DNA of 64,000 bases from an uncultured Alphaproteobacteria bacterium (GTDB lineage: Bacteria > Pseudomonadota > Alphaproteobacteria > Rhizobiales > Beijerinckiaceae). Below are positions 50,315-61,748 of this stretch, one piece after another. The stretch spans positions 11,400-75,399 of the forward strand of contig CALKHP010000029.1 of NCBI GenBank assembly GCA_937988775.1, in the 5' to 3' direction. How positions within the stretch are numbered: position 1 is the first letter of the stretch; each line of letters starts with the position of its first letter. Position numbers and translations under genes: made by a program. The notes under the pieces are model-generated. The model ran no database searches. It saw only the letters and a program-made list of their open reading frames with translations, and was not told where the DNA came from.

Positions 50315-52993
50315 TCATTGCTGCCGTTTCAGCAGGCGGTCAAGGTAATCGAGTTCCATGGCCGGGCGCTCGCTCTGGCCGAGGCGGCGGCGAAGCTCTT
50401 CCAGGATGCGGTTGGCGCGGGCGCTCGAATCGAGGCCGAGCTTGTCGTCGAAGCGGCTGTCGGGGTTGAGCTGGCCGCGCCGCGCCCGGCCGAGCGGGTC
50501 GCGATCGAGGTCGCGACCCTCGCCGTAGCGGCGGTCGCCGGGCCGGCCGCGGAACGGCTGGTTGCCGCCGGGGCCTTCCTGGCCCTGCTGGCCGTCCTGG
50601 CCTTCGCGGTTCATCTGCTCGGCGAGCTTCTGGCCGTTCTTGCGCAGGCTGTCGAGGGCGCGGCCCTGCGCGTCGACGGCGTCGCCGTTCTCGCCCTGGC
50701 CAAGCGCGCCTTCGGCCTCGCGCATCGCCTCCTCGGCGTCGTCGAGGTCGCGCTGCTGGCCGAGCCCGCCCTGGCGCATGCGCTCGCGCATGCGGCCGAG
50801 TTGTTCGCGCAAGGCCTGCTGGCGGTCCTGGAGGGTCTGGTTCTCGTCCTCGCCCTCACCCTGACCCTGCTGGCCCTGACCTTGCTGGCCTTGTCCTTGT
50901 TGACCTTGCCCGCGCTGCCCACGCTGGCCCTGACGCTGGCCGCGCCGGTTCTCGCCGGGGCGCTGGCCGGGGCGGGCCTGCTGACGGTTCTGCGGATCGT
51001 TGCGGAAGGTGCGGTCGCGCAATTCCTGCTGCTCGCGCGTCATCTGGTCGAGTTCGTCGAGCGCCTCGCCCATCTGGCGCTGGCGCGGATCGACGTTCTG
51101 GCGGTCGCGGGCGACGCGCATGTTCTCCATCATCTTCTTGAGCTGTTCGAGCAGGCGCTGGGCCTCGGCCTGCTTGCCCTCGCGCGCCAGTTTCTCGATC
51201 TCATCCATCAGCTTGCGCAGGTCCTGCTGCGTGATGACGCGCTCCTCGCCATCCTGGCGCTCGGCCTGGCGGTTGGGATCGCGCTCGGCCTTTTCGGCCA
51301 TCTCGCGCATATACTGGTTCATGGCGCGGCGCAGTTCCTCGGTCAGCCGGCTGATCTCGTCGGCCGAGGCGTTGCGGTCGATGGCCTCGCGCAGCCGCTC
51401 CTGGGCCTGGCGCAGCGCCTGCTCGGCGGCGGAAAGCCCGCCATCCTCGAGTTCGAGCGCGATCTTCCACAGCCAGTCGGCGACCTCGAGCAGTTGCGGA
51501 TCGGTACGCGCGCCGCGTAATTGCTGCGAGGCGGTGCGCAACGCCAGGAACGTGCCGTAGGCCGGCGTGAACAGCTCCGGCGCGGTGAGCAGCGCGTCGA
51601 GCGCGATCTGCACCGGCTCGTGGTGATCGGGGTCGAGGATCAGGTCGCGGCGCTGCTCGACGAGCGCCTTGGCGAGCGGATCGGTGAAGACGCGCTGCGG
51701 AATGACGACATTGACGGTTTCGCTGCGGCCTTCCTGGCCGGCATCATCCTTGGCAACGAGCGTCATGCGCACATTGGCGCCGGCCCAGGGATGCTCGCCG
51801 AGGTCGAGCGTGGCTTCGGTATCGGGCGCATCGGCGCCGCGCGAGGGAATGGTCAGGGGCGGCGCCGGCGGCGGCACCAGCGTGCGCAGCGGCGGCGCGC
51901 CCGGCTTCGGAATAGCCGCAAACTGCGCTTCGAGGCTGGCGATGCCGTAATCATCCTCGCCCTTGTAGCGCAGGCGCAAGCTATCGCGCTCGCCGCGCGC
52001 CGGTTGCGCCGTCAGGCTGATGGTCGGCGGCTTGTCGGGGATCGAGGTGACGGGAAAGCGCGCCAGCACGCTGCCGTGCTGGCGCACGATGGCCGCGCCG
52101 GCGCCGGCGATCGCGTAGCGGCGCTCGAGCGCATCGGGACCTTTCGCATCGGCGCCAGCCGCATCGGCGCCGGGCTTGGCCGCGATCTCCTTCGGGAACA
52201 GCGCGCCCTCGGCCGTGATCTCGATGCCGGCCGGCGGCGAGGCGCGCAGCACCATGACGCTGTTGGCGGGCACGGCGAGCGGCCTGGTGGCGCCATTGCC
52301 GTCGCTGCCGCCGGTATCGCGCGTCAGGAAGATCGGCGGGCGCCCGGTATAAGGCGGCGTATCGATCCAGGCGTCGAGCCGGGTCGGCACCGGGGGCGGC
52401 GCCGGCTCGAGCACGGCGAAGGCGGCGAGCAGGCGGGCCGGGCGCTCGGGGCCGGCGATCCAGGCGGCGGCGAACAGCGCGAACACGATGCCGGCGCGCA
52501 GCGCCCACGGGTCGCGCCGGCGCAATTGCGGATCGGGCAACGCCACCTTGACGTGGCGCAGCGCGGCGCGCGCCTGCTGCTGGTGGCGCTGCCACAGCGC
52601 TTCGGCGAACGGGTCGTCGCGGCCGCCGGCGAGGCTGTCGGTGCTGGCGGTCACCGGGCGGTGCGGATGGCCGGCATCGCGGTCGAGCCTGGCGGTGACG
52701 GCGGCGTCGGATGGCGCGCGCCAGCGCAAGGCGCCGCGAAGGCTCCACACGAGCAGTGCACCGAACACGAGCAGCCCGGCGAGCCGCCCGAGGCGGGGCA
52801 GGGCGAGCCACAGGCCGAACCACGATACCGCGAGGAACAGGGCGGTCACGGTGAGCGGCGCGGCCAAGGCCGGCCAGAGCTGCTCCCAGCCGAGCGCGAG
52901 GCGCGCCTGCCGCAGCTTCAGGCGCAGCACATCGCCAAGCGCAGCTTCTGGCTGGTGCTCAGGGCCGTTTGCCGCCGTGTTGTCGTCAGCCAT
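50315..52993 (-). CDS. TIGR02302 family protein (DUF4175)
   Basis: This 892-residue membrane-anchored protein of the TIGR02302/DUF4175 family has three N-terminal hydrophobic helices within about residues 38-100 and another near 170-190. A beta-rich extracytoplasmic region follows (about 200-430). The rest is a long Gln/Arg/Glu-rich coiled region (about 520-800, with GQQGQGQQGQG-type repeats). It is found in alphaproteobacteria next to lysA and argH, as here. Function is not known; the periplasmic coil and its neighbours suggest an envelope role. Confidence 0.93.
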   Translation of the reverse strand: MADDNTAANGPEHQPEAALGDVLRLKLRQARLALGWEQLWPALAAPLTVTALFLAVSWFGLWLALPRLGRLAGLLVFGALLVWSLRGALRWRAPSDAAVTARLDRDAGHPHRPVTASTDSLAGGRDDPFAEALWQRHQQQARAALRHVKVALPDPQLRRRDPWALRAGIVFALFAAAWIAGPERPARLLAAFAVLEPAPPPVPTRLDAWIDTPPYTGRPPIFLTRDTGGSDGNGATRPLAVPANSVMVLRASPPAGIEITAEGALFPKEIAAKPGADAAGADAKGPDALERRYAIAGAGAAIVRQHGSVLARFPVTSIPDKPPTISLTAQPARGERDSLRLRYKGEDDYGIASLEAQFAAIPKPGAPPLRTLVPPPAPPLTIPSRGADAPDTEATLDLGEHPWAGANVRMTLVAKDDAGQEGRSETVNVVIPQRVFTDPLAKALVEQRRDLILDPDHHEPVQIALDALLTAPELFTPAYGTFLALRTASQQLRGARTDPQLLEVADWLWKIALELEDGGLSAAEQALRQAQERLREAIDRNASADEISRLTEELRRAMNQYMREMAEKAERDPNRQAERQDGEERVITQQDLRKLMDEIEKLAREGKQAEAQRLLEQLKKMMENMRVARDRQNVDPRQRQMGEALDELDQMTREQQELRDRTFRNDPQNRQQARPGQRPGENRRGQRQGQRGQRGQGQQGQGQQGQGQQGQGEGEDENQTLQDRQQALREQLGRMRERMRQGGLGQQRDLDDAEEAMREAEGALGQGENGDAVDAQGRALDSLRKNGQKLAEQMNREGQDGQQGQEGPGGNQPFRGRPGDRRYGEGRDLDRDPLGRARRGQLNPDSRFDDKLGLDSSARANRILEELRRRLGQSERPAMELDYLDRLLKRQQ

Positions 52994-53083
52994 CCACGCT
53001 TCCCATTACGCCTGCGTCAGGCCGGCCTGCCGGTGGTTCGCGCCGGGCCGGGGCCTGATCGCCCACCAGGATATAGCAGGAAC

Positions 53084-54361
53084 TCAGGCCGACCAGACCG
53101 GCAAACGATCCTGGCCGATCAAATCGTCGTAAGTTTGGCGGGGACGGGTGACGAAAAATTCGCCGCCGCGCACCAGCACCTCCGGCACGAGCGGGCGCTG
53201 GTTGTAGCTCGAGGACATGCTGGCGCCATAGGCGCCGGCGCTCATGAAGGCGAGGAGATCGCCGGGAGCGACCCTGGCCATGCTGCGGCCGGTGGCGAAG
53301 GTGTCGCCGGTCTCGCAGATCGGCCCGACAACATCGTAGCGCTGGCGTTCCGCGTCGGCGGCCGGCTCGCGCAGCGGCCAGATCTCGTGATAGGCGTCAT
53401 ACATGGCCGGGCGCACGAGGTCGTTCATCGCCGCATCGACGACGAGGAAAGTGCGGGCCGGGCGCGGATTGAGATAAAGCGCTTGCGTCACCAGGATGCC
53501 GGCATTGCCGACGATGAGCCGGCCGGGCTCGAAACCGCGCTCGACCTCGAGCCCGCCAAGCACGCGCTCGATCAGGCCGGCATAGGCCTCGATCAGGGCC
53601 GGCCCCTGCGAGAACGGATACGGCACGTCATAGGGGATGCCGAGCCCGCCGCCGAAATCGAGCCGCTCGACGCCATGGCCCTCGCCACGCAACGTTTCGA
53701 CAAGGGCGCGCAGGCGCCGGAAGGCCGGCTCGAAGGCGGCGACGTCGGTGATCTGGCTGCCGATATGGGTCGCGACGCCGGCAATCCGGATGCCCGGCAG
53801 ATTGGCCGCGCGGGCATAAAGCCGCCCGGCCTCCTCGAAACTGATGCCGAACTTGTTGTCCGACGAGCCGGTGGTGATCTTGGCGTGGCCGCCGGCGCCG
53901 ACATCGGGGTTGATGCGGAACACCGCCGCCTGGCGCTTGCCGCGTTCGACCGCGATGCGGTTGAGCAGGTCGAGTTCGCCCTCGGTCTCGATATTGACCT
54001 GATAGATGCCCTGTTCGACGGCGAAGGCCAGTTCGTGCGCCATCTTGCCGACGCCGGAGAACACGATGCGCTCGGCCGGGATGCCGGCGGCGAGCGCCTT
54101 GCGGATCTCGCCCTCCGAAACGGTGTCGGCGCCGGCGCCCAGCGCGGCCAGGGTCTGCAAGACGCCGAGATTGGCATTGGCCTTGACGGCATAGAACACG
54201 CGGTTGCGCGGCGCGCCGACCGCCTTGGCGAACAGGTCGTAATGGCGCGTGATCGTCGCGCTGGCATAGACATAGACCGGCGAGCCGACGGCGGCGACGA
54301 TGTCGCGGAGGTCGACCTCCTCGGCGAAGAGCGCGCCATCGCGATACTGGAAATGGTGCAT
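53084..54361 (-). CDS. lysA: Diaminopimelate decarboxylase
   Basis: This 425-residue PLP enzyme makes lysine from meso-diaminopimelate. The PLP Lys lies in FYAVKANANLGVL, GGGLGIPYD binds the phosphate, and the catalytic Cys of the other subunit is in ICETGDTFA. HIGSQITDVAAFEPAF is typical. The start is the ATG at 54361 (MHHFQYRDG); the frame upstream is unconserved Arg-rich sequence. lptM ends 13 bases upstream, so argH-lptM-lysA form one operon. Confidence 0.97.
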   Translation of the reverse strand: MHHFQYRDGALFAEEVDLRDIVAAVGSPVYVYASATITRHYDLFAKAVGAPRNRVFYAVKANANLGVLQTLAALGAGADTVSEGEIRKALAAGIPAERIVFSGVGKMAHELAFAVEQGIYQVNIETEGELDLLNRIAVERGKRQAAVFRINPDVGAGGHAKITTGSSDNKFGISFEEAGRLYARAANLPGIRIAGVATHIGSQITDVAAFEPAFRRLRALVETLRGEGHGVERLDFGGGLGIPYDVPYPFSQGPALIEAYAGLIERVLGGLEVERGFEPGRLIVGNAGILVTQALYLNPRPARTFLVVDAAMNDLVRPAMYDAYHEIWPLREPAADAERQRYDVVGPICETGDTFATGRSMARVAPGDLLAFMSAGAYGASMSSSYNQRPLVPEVLVRGGEFFVTRPRQTYDDLIGQDRLPVWSA

Positions 54362-54374
54362 GGGAAAAGCGTGC

Positions 54375-54845
54375 TTATTCGAGAAGCGGGTCGAGAATAA
54401 AGGATTTGTTCGGCCGCGGGATCGGCGGCGGCTTGCGGCCGGTGCCCTTGGGCGAGAAGGCGCCGCCGCTATCGGTCTTGGCGTCGATCGGGGCGGTCGG
54501 CGCCGAGACGAGATTGGTGCCGGTGGCGAACGGCATCTGCGTCTCGCCGACGCCGGTGAGCGGGTCGTAGCGCTGGCGCTCGGGCGTCGCGTCATCCTGG
54601 AGCGCCTGCGACTGCTGCTCGATCTGCTTGACGTTGTCAGCCTCGGCCTGTTCGGCCGGCGTCGCCGGCTGGGCCTCGCTCGTCACCAGCCCGCGCTTGG
54701 CGTTCTGGCTGGCGCGCTGCTTGGCAAGCTGCTGGCCCTGCGCCGTATAGGGCGGCGGCTCAAGCGGCCCGCGCCGGCCGCAGCCGGCAAGCAGCACGGC
54801 GAGCGCCGCGATCGCAACAAGTCCGAGAAGGGGTTTCGTCCGCAA
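54375..54845 (-). CDS. lptM: LPS assembly lipoprotein LptM (YifL-like)
   Basis: This protein of about 156 residues has a short lipoprotein signal (LLGLVAIAALAVLLAGC) followed by GRRGPLEPP. That is the LptM signature, a small lipoprotein that helps LptD form correct disulfides. The tail is long for the family, with many Gln/Ala and a Pro-rich end. The TTG at 54845 with GGAG upstream is the best start; longer frames add unconserved residues. Its place between argH and lysA is typical. Confidence 0.85.
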   Translation of the reverse strand: MRTKPLLGLVAIAALAVLLAGCGRRGPLEPPPYTAQGQQLAKQRASQNAKRGLVTSEAQPATPAEQAEADNVKQIEQQSQALQDDATPERQRYDPLTGVGETQMPFATGTNLVSAPTAPIDAKTDSGGAFSPKGTGRKPPPIPRPNKSFILDPLLE

Positions 54846-54918
54846 AAAGCTCAACTCCAGCCTGCACGCGCGCCTCGAGGCGCACCATAATCGAACCGCG
54901 CCGGCTTGCCAGCCGAAA

Positions 54919-56310
54919 TCACACGGATGTCCGCGCAAGTTGCCTGAGCCAGCGTTTGGCCTGGCGGCGCACATTGTCGGGCGCGGTGCCGCCATAGCTG
55001 GTGCGGCTGCGCACCGATTTCGCCACGCCGAGCACGGCGAAGATGCTGTCGTCGATGCGCGGCTCGACCGCTTGCATCTCCTCCAGCGTCAATCTCTCAA
55101 GCCCGACGCGTTTGGCGGAAGCAAGGCCGACGATGCGCCCGGTGACGTGATGGGCATCGCGGAACGGCATTTTCAGCGTGCGCACCAGCCAGTCGGCGAG
55201 GTCGGTGGCGGTGGCGTAGCCCGAGCCCGCCGCCGCCTTCATCTGTTTGGCGTCGACGGTGAGATCGCCGATCATGCCGGCCATGGCGGCCAGGCACAGC
55301 GACAGGTTGGGCAGCGCGTCGAAGGCCGGCTCCTTGTCCTCCTGCATGTCCTTGGCGTAGCTCAGCGGCAGGCCCTTCATCAGCACCAGCACGGCGTTCA
55401 GCGCGCCGATGATGCGGCCGGCCTTGCCGCGCACCAGTTCGGCCGCGTCCGGATTGCGCTTCTGCGGCATGATCGAGGAGCCGGTCGAGAACGCATCCGA
55501 CAGGCGGACGAAGCCGAATTGCGGCGTGCACCACAGCACGATCTCCTCCGCCAGCCGCGACAGGTGCACGGCGATGATCGCGGCCGCCGCCAGCGTCTCC
55601 ATGGCGAAATCGCGGTCGGAGACGCTGTCGAGCGAGTTGGCGGTCGGGCGGTCGAAGCCGAGCGCGGCGGCCGTCATGTGGCGGTCGATCGGGAACGAGG
55701 TGCCGCACAGGGCGGCAGCACCGAGCGGGCATTCGTTCATGCGTTTGCGCGCATCGGCAAGGCGGCCGCGATCGCGCGCCAGCATCTCGACATAGGCGAG
55801 CAGGTGGTGGCCGAAGGTCGTCGGCTGCGCCGATTGCAGATGGGTGAAGCCCGGCATCACGGTGGCGGCATGCTCGAGCGCGCGCGCGGCAAGCACCTTC
55901 TGCAATGCGACGATCTGGCCGTCGAGCTCATCGACGGTGTCGCGGACCCAGAGCCTGAAATCGGTGGCGATCTGGTCGTTGCGCGAGCGCGCCGTGTGCA
56001 GCCGGCCGGCCGCCTCGCCGACAATCTCACGCAGGCGCGATTCGACGTTCATATGGATGTCTTCGAGCGCCCGCGAGAATGTGAAGCTGCCGGCCTCGAT
56101 TTCGCCGGCAACCTGGTCTAGACCCTTGGCGATCGCGGCGGCATCGGCCTCGGTGACGATGCCTTGCCTGGCGAGCATCGTGACATGGGCTTTCGAGCCG
56201 TCGATATCCTGTCGCCAAAGCCTGCGGTCGAAGCCGATCGAGGCGTTGATTTCCTCCATGATCGCGGCCGGTCCCGTTTCGAACCGCCCGCCCCACATCT
56301 TGTTGCTCAT
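54919..56310 (-). CDS. argH: Argininosuccinate lyase
   Basis: This 463-residue enzyme splits argininosuccinate into arginine and fumarate. The family signature GSSIMPQKRNPD lies near residue 280, with the catalytic Ser. Earlier conserved pieces are MWGGRFETGP, MNVESRLREIVG and HLQSAQPTTFGHHLLAY. The ATG at 56310 overlaps the tlpA ATG on the other strand by two bases, so no intergenic promoter is possible. Confidence 0.97.
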   Translation of the reverse strand: MSNKMWGGRFETGPAAIMEEINASIGFDRRLWRQDIDGSKAHVTMLARQGIVTEADAAAIAKGLDQVAGEIEAGSFTFSRALEDIHMNVESRLREIVGEAAGRLHTARSRNDQIATDFRLWVRDTVDELDGQIVALQKVLAARALEHAATVMPGFTHLQSAQPTTFGHHLLAYVEMLARDRGRLADARKRMNECPLGAAALCGTSFPIDRHMTAAALGFDRPTANSLDSVSDRDFAMETLAAAAIIAVHLSRLAEEIVLWCTPQFGFVRLSDAFSTGSSIMPQKRNPDAAELVRGKAGRIIGALNAVLVLMKGLPLSYAKDMQEDKEPAFDALPNLSLCLAAMAGMIGDLTVDAKQMKAAAGSGYATATDLADWLVRTLKMPFRDAHHVTGRIVGLASAKRVGLERLTLEEMQAVEPRIDDSIFAVLGVAKSVRSRTSYGGTAPDNVRRQAKRWLRQLARTSV

Positions 56311-56968
56311 GACATCCTCGCCAGAAAAGCCGGTCACCCAGTTGCGCCCCAAGGGGGTCTTCATCGCGCTCGCCATCGCCGCCTGCGGCGCCGCTGCTGC
56401 GCTATACGGGATCGGCCGGGGGGGAGGCAATGCCGGCAGCGCCAGTTGCGCGGCGGCGGCGCCGCTTCTGGCCACGATGGCGCCGCTCGCCAGGGGCGAT
56501 GTCGCGGCGGTCAGCGTGCCGAAAAGCGCCGACATGCTCGGCCAGGTCAATTTCACCGGCGCCGACGGCAAGGCGCTGACGCTGGCCGATTTCAAGGGCC
56601 GCACCGTGCTGCTCAACCTGTGGGCGACGTGGTGCGTGCCGTGCCGCGAGGAAATGCCGGCGCTGAACGCCTTGCAGCAGAAACTCGGCGGCGAGGATTT
56701 CCAGGTCGTGGCGGTGAATATCGATACCAACGATCCCGGCAAGCCGAAGCAATGGCTGAAGCAGCACGGCATCGACCATCTGACCTATTACGCCGATCCG
56801 AGCGCGAAAATCTTCCAGCAGCTCAAGGCGATGGGGCGCGGCTTCGGCCTGCCGACCTCGCTGATCGTCGGCAAGCAAGGCTGCGAACTCGGCTACCTGC
56901 CCGGCCCGGCGCAATGGGACAGCGACGATGCGGCGGCGCTGATCAAGGCGGCGCTGGGCAAGAGCTGA
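56309..56968 (+). CDS. tlpA: TlpA family thiol:disulfide reductase
   Basis: This 219-residue thioredoxin-like protein has an N-terminal membrane anchor (GVFIALAIAACGAAAALYGI). The periplasmic domain follows, with LLNLWATWCVPCREEMPALN, whose CVPC pair is redox-active. LPTSLIVGKQGCELGYLPGPAQWD near the end includes the cis-Pro. TlpA keeps heme and copper centres, such as cytochrome oxidase, reduced during assembly. It starts inside the argH start region on the opposite strand. Confidence 0.95.
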   Translation: MTSSPEKPVTQLRPKGVFIALAIAACGAAAALYGIGRGGGNAGSASCAAAAPLLATMAPLARGDVAAVSVPKSADMLGQVNFTGADGKALTLADFKGRTVLLNLWATWCVPCREEMPALNALQQKLGGEDFQVVAVNIDTNDPGKPKQWLKQHGIDHLTYYADPSAKIFQQLKAMGRGFGLPTSLIVGKQGCELGYLPGPAQWDSDDAAALIKAALGKS

Positions 56969-57000
56969 GGCGCAGGACGAAGGGCCTGGATACGGTCTTG

Positions 57001-57075
57001 CCCCGGCCTTGAGCCGGGGCCCAGGAAAACGGGACGCCTGTCGGAATGCGCTAGGTCCCGGCTCAAGGCCGGGAC
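57001..57075. terminator. Pair of hairpins between convergent tlpA and grxD
   Basis: CCCCGGC-CTTGA-GCCGGGG (57001-57019) and GTCCCGGC-TCAAG-GCCGGGAC (57055-57075) are near-inverted versions of each other. They lie between convergent genes and probably end transcription in both directions. They also resemble dispersed repeats found throughout Hyphomicrobiales genomes. Confidence 0.65.
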
Positions 57076-57111
57076 AAGAGCCGTTATATTTCGAGGCGGC
57101 CCAGCCGCTCC

Positions 57112-57447
57112 TTATGCGCCGGCCTTGGCCAGCGCGATGCCCTTGTCGATGAAGAACTGCTGCAACTCGCCCGACTGGAACATCTCGCGCGTGATGTCGC
57201 AGCCGCCGACGAACTCGCCCTTGACGTAGAGCTGCGGGATGGTCGGCCAGTTCGAGTAATCCTTGATGCCCTGGCGGATCTCGGCGTTCTCCAGCACGTT
57301 CACGCCCTTGTAGGGCACGCCGATATAGTCGAGAATCTGCACCACCTGGCCGGAGAAGCCGCACATCGGAACCTGCGGCGTGCCCTTCATGAAGAGGACG
57401 ACGTCGCTGGATTTGACCTCGGCGTCGATGATGTCATTCGTGCTCAT
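57112..57447 (-). CDS. grxD: Monothiol glutaredoxin (Grx4 family)
   Basis: This 111-residue protein has the monothiol CGFS motif in VPMCGFSGQVVQIL. It also has KGTPQVPM and WPTIPQLYVKGEFVGGCDI, which binds glutathione. With BolA it holds a bridging 2Fe-2S cluster and passes iron-sulfur centres to target proteins. It is the last gene of the purL-bolA-grxD cluster on the minus strand. Confidence 0.96.
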   Translation of the reverse strand: MSTNDIIDAEVKSSDVVLFMKGTPQVPMCGFSGQVVQILDYIGVPYKGVNVLENAEIRQGIKDYSNWPTIPQLYVKGEFVGGCDITREMFQSGELQQFFIDKGIALAKAGA

Positions 57448-57493
57448 GATGTGCCTTTCCGCGCGGAACCGTGAGCCGCGCCAACCCTCGTGA

Positions 57494-57727
57494 TTATTTG
57501 GGCGCGCCCGTCGTCAGCGCAAGTGCGTGCAACGCGTCGCCCATGTTACCTTTGAGCGCAGCATAGACCATCTGGTGCTGCTGCACACGCGTTTTGCCGG
57601 CAAAGGCCTGTGAGATCACGGTTGCCGCGTAGTGATCGCCGTCGCCGGCGAGATCCCTGATCTCGATCTCGGCATCGGGGATCGCCTGCTTGATGAGCGT
57701 CTCGATATCGGCGGGAGCCATCGGCAT
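57494..57727 (-). CDS. BolA family protein
   Basis: This 77-residue protein has the BolA fold. It begins DIETLIKQAIPDAEIEIRDL and continues with the cluster-binding His in GDGDHYAATVISQAFAGK. RVQQHQMVYAAL follows, where the conserved His contacts the iron-sulfur cluster shared with the glutaredoxin. It lies between purL and grxD, the usual order in this group. Confidence 0.95.
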   Translation of the reverse strand: MPMAPADIETLIKQAIPDAEIEIRDLAGDGDHYAATVISQAFAGKTRVQQHQMVYAALKGNMGDALHALALTTGAPK

Positions 57728-57758
57728 CGGTCGGGATTCCTGTTCAAGAGATCATTGG

Positions 57759-59960
<2,202 letters not shown>

Positions 59961-60223
59961 GCCGGCTTCCAGGTTGTCGCATCGCCCACGCTATAAAGAC
60001 GCGCGCCGGGAATCGCCACGGGCATTTCGCCTCGCCCGCCGGCGCGCGGCCGGCCTGAAACTGCCGCTGTTTGGGACAGCCATGGTTGACGAACGGTAAA
60101 TCCGGGCGCTGCTGCGCATCGCTATCCTGAATTCGTCAATGGAATCAATGCGAATTTGCGCGGGCTGACGCAACGGCATTCCTAGCATGGCTCTTGCGGC
60201 GCTGGCGGCACGGAGGTGCTGTC

Positions 60224-61546
60224 ATGTCCATTTTGAAACCGGGAATTGCCAGGCGTTTCTGCCGCGACGAACGCGGCAACGTCGTCATGATGTTCGCGCT
60301 CGCCCTGTTGCCGATGCTCGGCTTCGTCGGTTCGGCGGTCGATTATTCGCGCGCGACGATGATCAAGGGCCGCTTGCAGGCGGCGGTCGACGCCACGGCG
60401 CTGAAGCTGACGCGCGACGGCGAGAGCCTGTCCGACAAGGACCGCCAGGCGATGGCGACGCGCTATTTCAACGCGGTGTTCGACAAGCAGGATACGCAAG
60501 GCGTGGCGAAACTCGCCCTGACGACCACCGATCAGACGGTGACGCTGAGCGCCAATACCAGCCTCGACGCGGTGTTCATGCCGCTGCTCGGTATCGACAA
60601 GATGGATGTCGGCGCGCGCGCCGTCAGCACCTTCGACAAGACGAAGATCGAACTGGCGCTGGTGCTCGACAATACCGGCTCGATGGCGTGGTCGGGCAAG
60701 ATGACCGCGCTCAAGAACGCGCTGGTCACGACCGATCCGGTAACGGCCAAGAAGACCGGCATCCTGCCGCAGATCGCCGGCATGAACGCGGCGAAGCCGC
60801 GCATCAAGGTGGCGATCGTGCCGTTCGATACGCAGGTCAATGTCGGCACCAGCTATGCGGGTGCGAATTTCGTCTGGAAGACGGGCGGCAAATACAAACA
60901 TGCCGACTGGCTCGGCTTCAAGGGCGACGGCCCGGACTTCAACTTCAGCGGCGCGGCGACACTGAACGACAAATGGACCGGTTGCATCACCGACCGCCAG
61001 AACCCCAAGGACACCAGCGCCGTCAATCCGGTGTCGTCGCAACCCGAGACGCTGTACCCTGCGGCTGATTGCCCGAAGGGAAGCAAGCTCGGCACGCTGC
61101 AGCCGTTGACCGACGATCAGACGCTGCTGACGAATGCCGTGAACGCCATGCAGCCCGCCGGCAAGACCAACGTGGCGATCGGCTTCCACTGGGGCTTGCG
61201 CGTGCTGCAAAACGGCGCGACGCCGTTCGGGCTCGGTTCGCCGAGCGGCACGATGGGGGTGAAGAAATATCTCGTGCTGCTGACCGATGGCGACAACACC
61301 CAGAACCGCTTCGACGATCCGGCCTATAAGATCGACGACCGCACCAAGGCGATGTGCGGCGTGGTCAAGGCAGCGAGCGACAACATCACGGTCTATACGG
61401 TGCGCGTCATCGAAGGAAACAAGGACCTGCTGCAAGGCTGCGCCAGCTCGACGAAGAACTATTACGAGGTCAACAGCAGCAACGACATCGCCAAGGCGTT
61501 CCAGGCGATCCTGGACGATATTACCGGCATCCGCCTGGCAAGCTGA
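60224..61546 (+). CDS. TadG-like pilus assembly protein with VWA domain
   Basis: This 440-residue protein begins with a TadE/TadG N-terminal helix (RDERGNVVMMFALALLPMLGFVGSAVDYSRA) that inserts in the inner membrane. A region with a von Willebrand A domain follows (LALVLDNTGSMAWSGKM at about 145), where D-N-T-G-S is a slightly altered metal site. Such proteins assist Flp/Tad pili or act at the cell surface. The ATG at 60224 has GGAGG upstream. It is the only plus-strand gene between two minus-strand purine genes. Confidence 0.85.
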   Translation: MSILKPGIARRFCRDERGNVVMMFALALLPMLGFVGSAVDYSRATMIKGRLQAAVDATALKLTRDGESLSDKDRQAMATRYFNAVFDKQDTQGVAKLALTTTDQTVTLSANTSLDAVFMPLLGIDKMDVGARAVSTFDKTKIELALVLDNTGSMAWSGKMTALKNALVTTDPVTAKKTGILPQIAGMNAAKPRIKVAIVPFDTQVNVGTSYAGANFVWKTGGKYKHADWLGFKGDGPDFNFSGAATLNDKWTGCITDRQNPKDTSAVNPVSSQPETLYPAADCPKGSKLGTLQPLTDDQTLLTNAVNAMQPAGKTNVAIGFHWGLRVLQNGATPFGLGSPSGTMGVKKYLVLLTDGDNTQNRFDDPAYKIDDRTKAMCGVVKAASDNITVYTVRVIEGNKDLLQGCASSTKNYYEVNSSNDIAKAFQAILDDITGIRLAS

Positions 61547-61572
61547 GTCCAATCGGAAAGCGCGCCACCCTC

Positions 61573-61664
61573 GGTGTCATTCCCGACGGCCGTTAGGCCG
61601 GTCGGGAATCCAGGAGTCGCTGGCGCCAGCGGTTCTGGATTCCCGCCTGCGCGGGAATGACACC
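61573..61664. repeat. Dispersed REP-like palindrome
   Basis: GGTGTCATTCCCG (61573-61585) and CGGGAATGACACC (61652-61664) are inverted. Inside are two smaller hairpins, TTCCCGAC...GTCGGGAA (61580-61608) and TTCCCGC-CTGC-GCGGGAA (61640-61657). The ends GTCATTCCCG are a very common dispersed repeat in proteobacteria. It lies between convergent genes. Confidence 0.7.
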
Positions 61665-61748
61665 TGAGCGGCCTGCGGCGGCTTCGCCGATCCGAAAGCC
61701 TCATCGATCCTTCCGTGGATCGTCCTTCCGTGGATCGTCCTGCCGATG

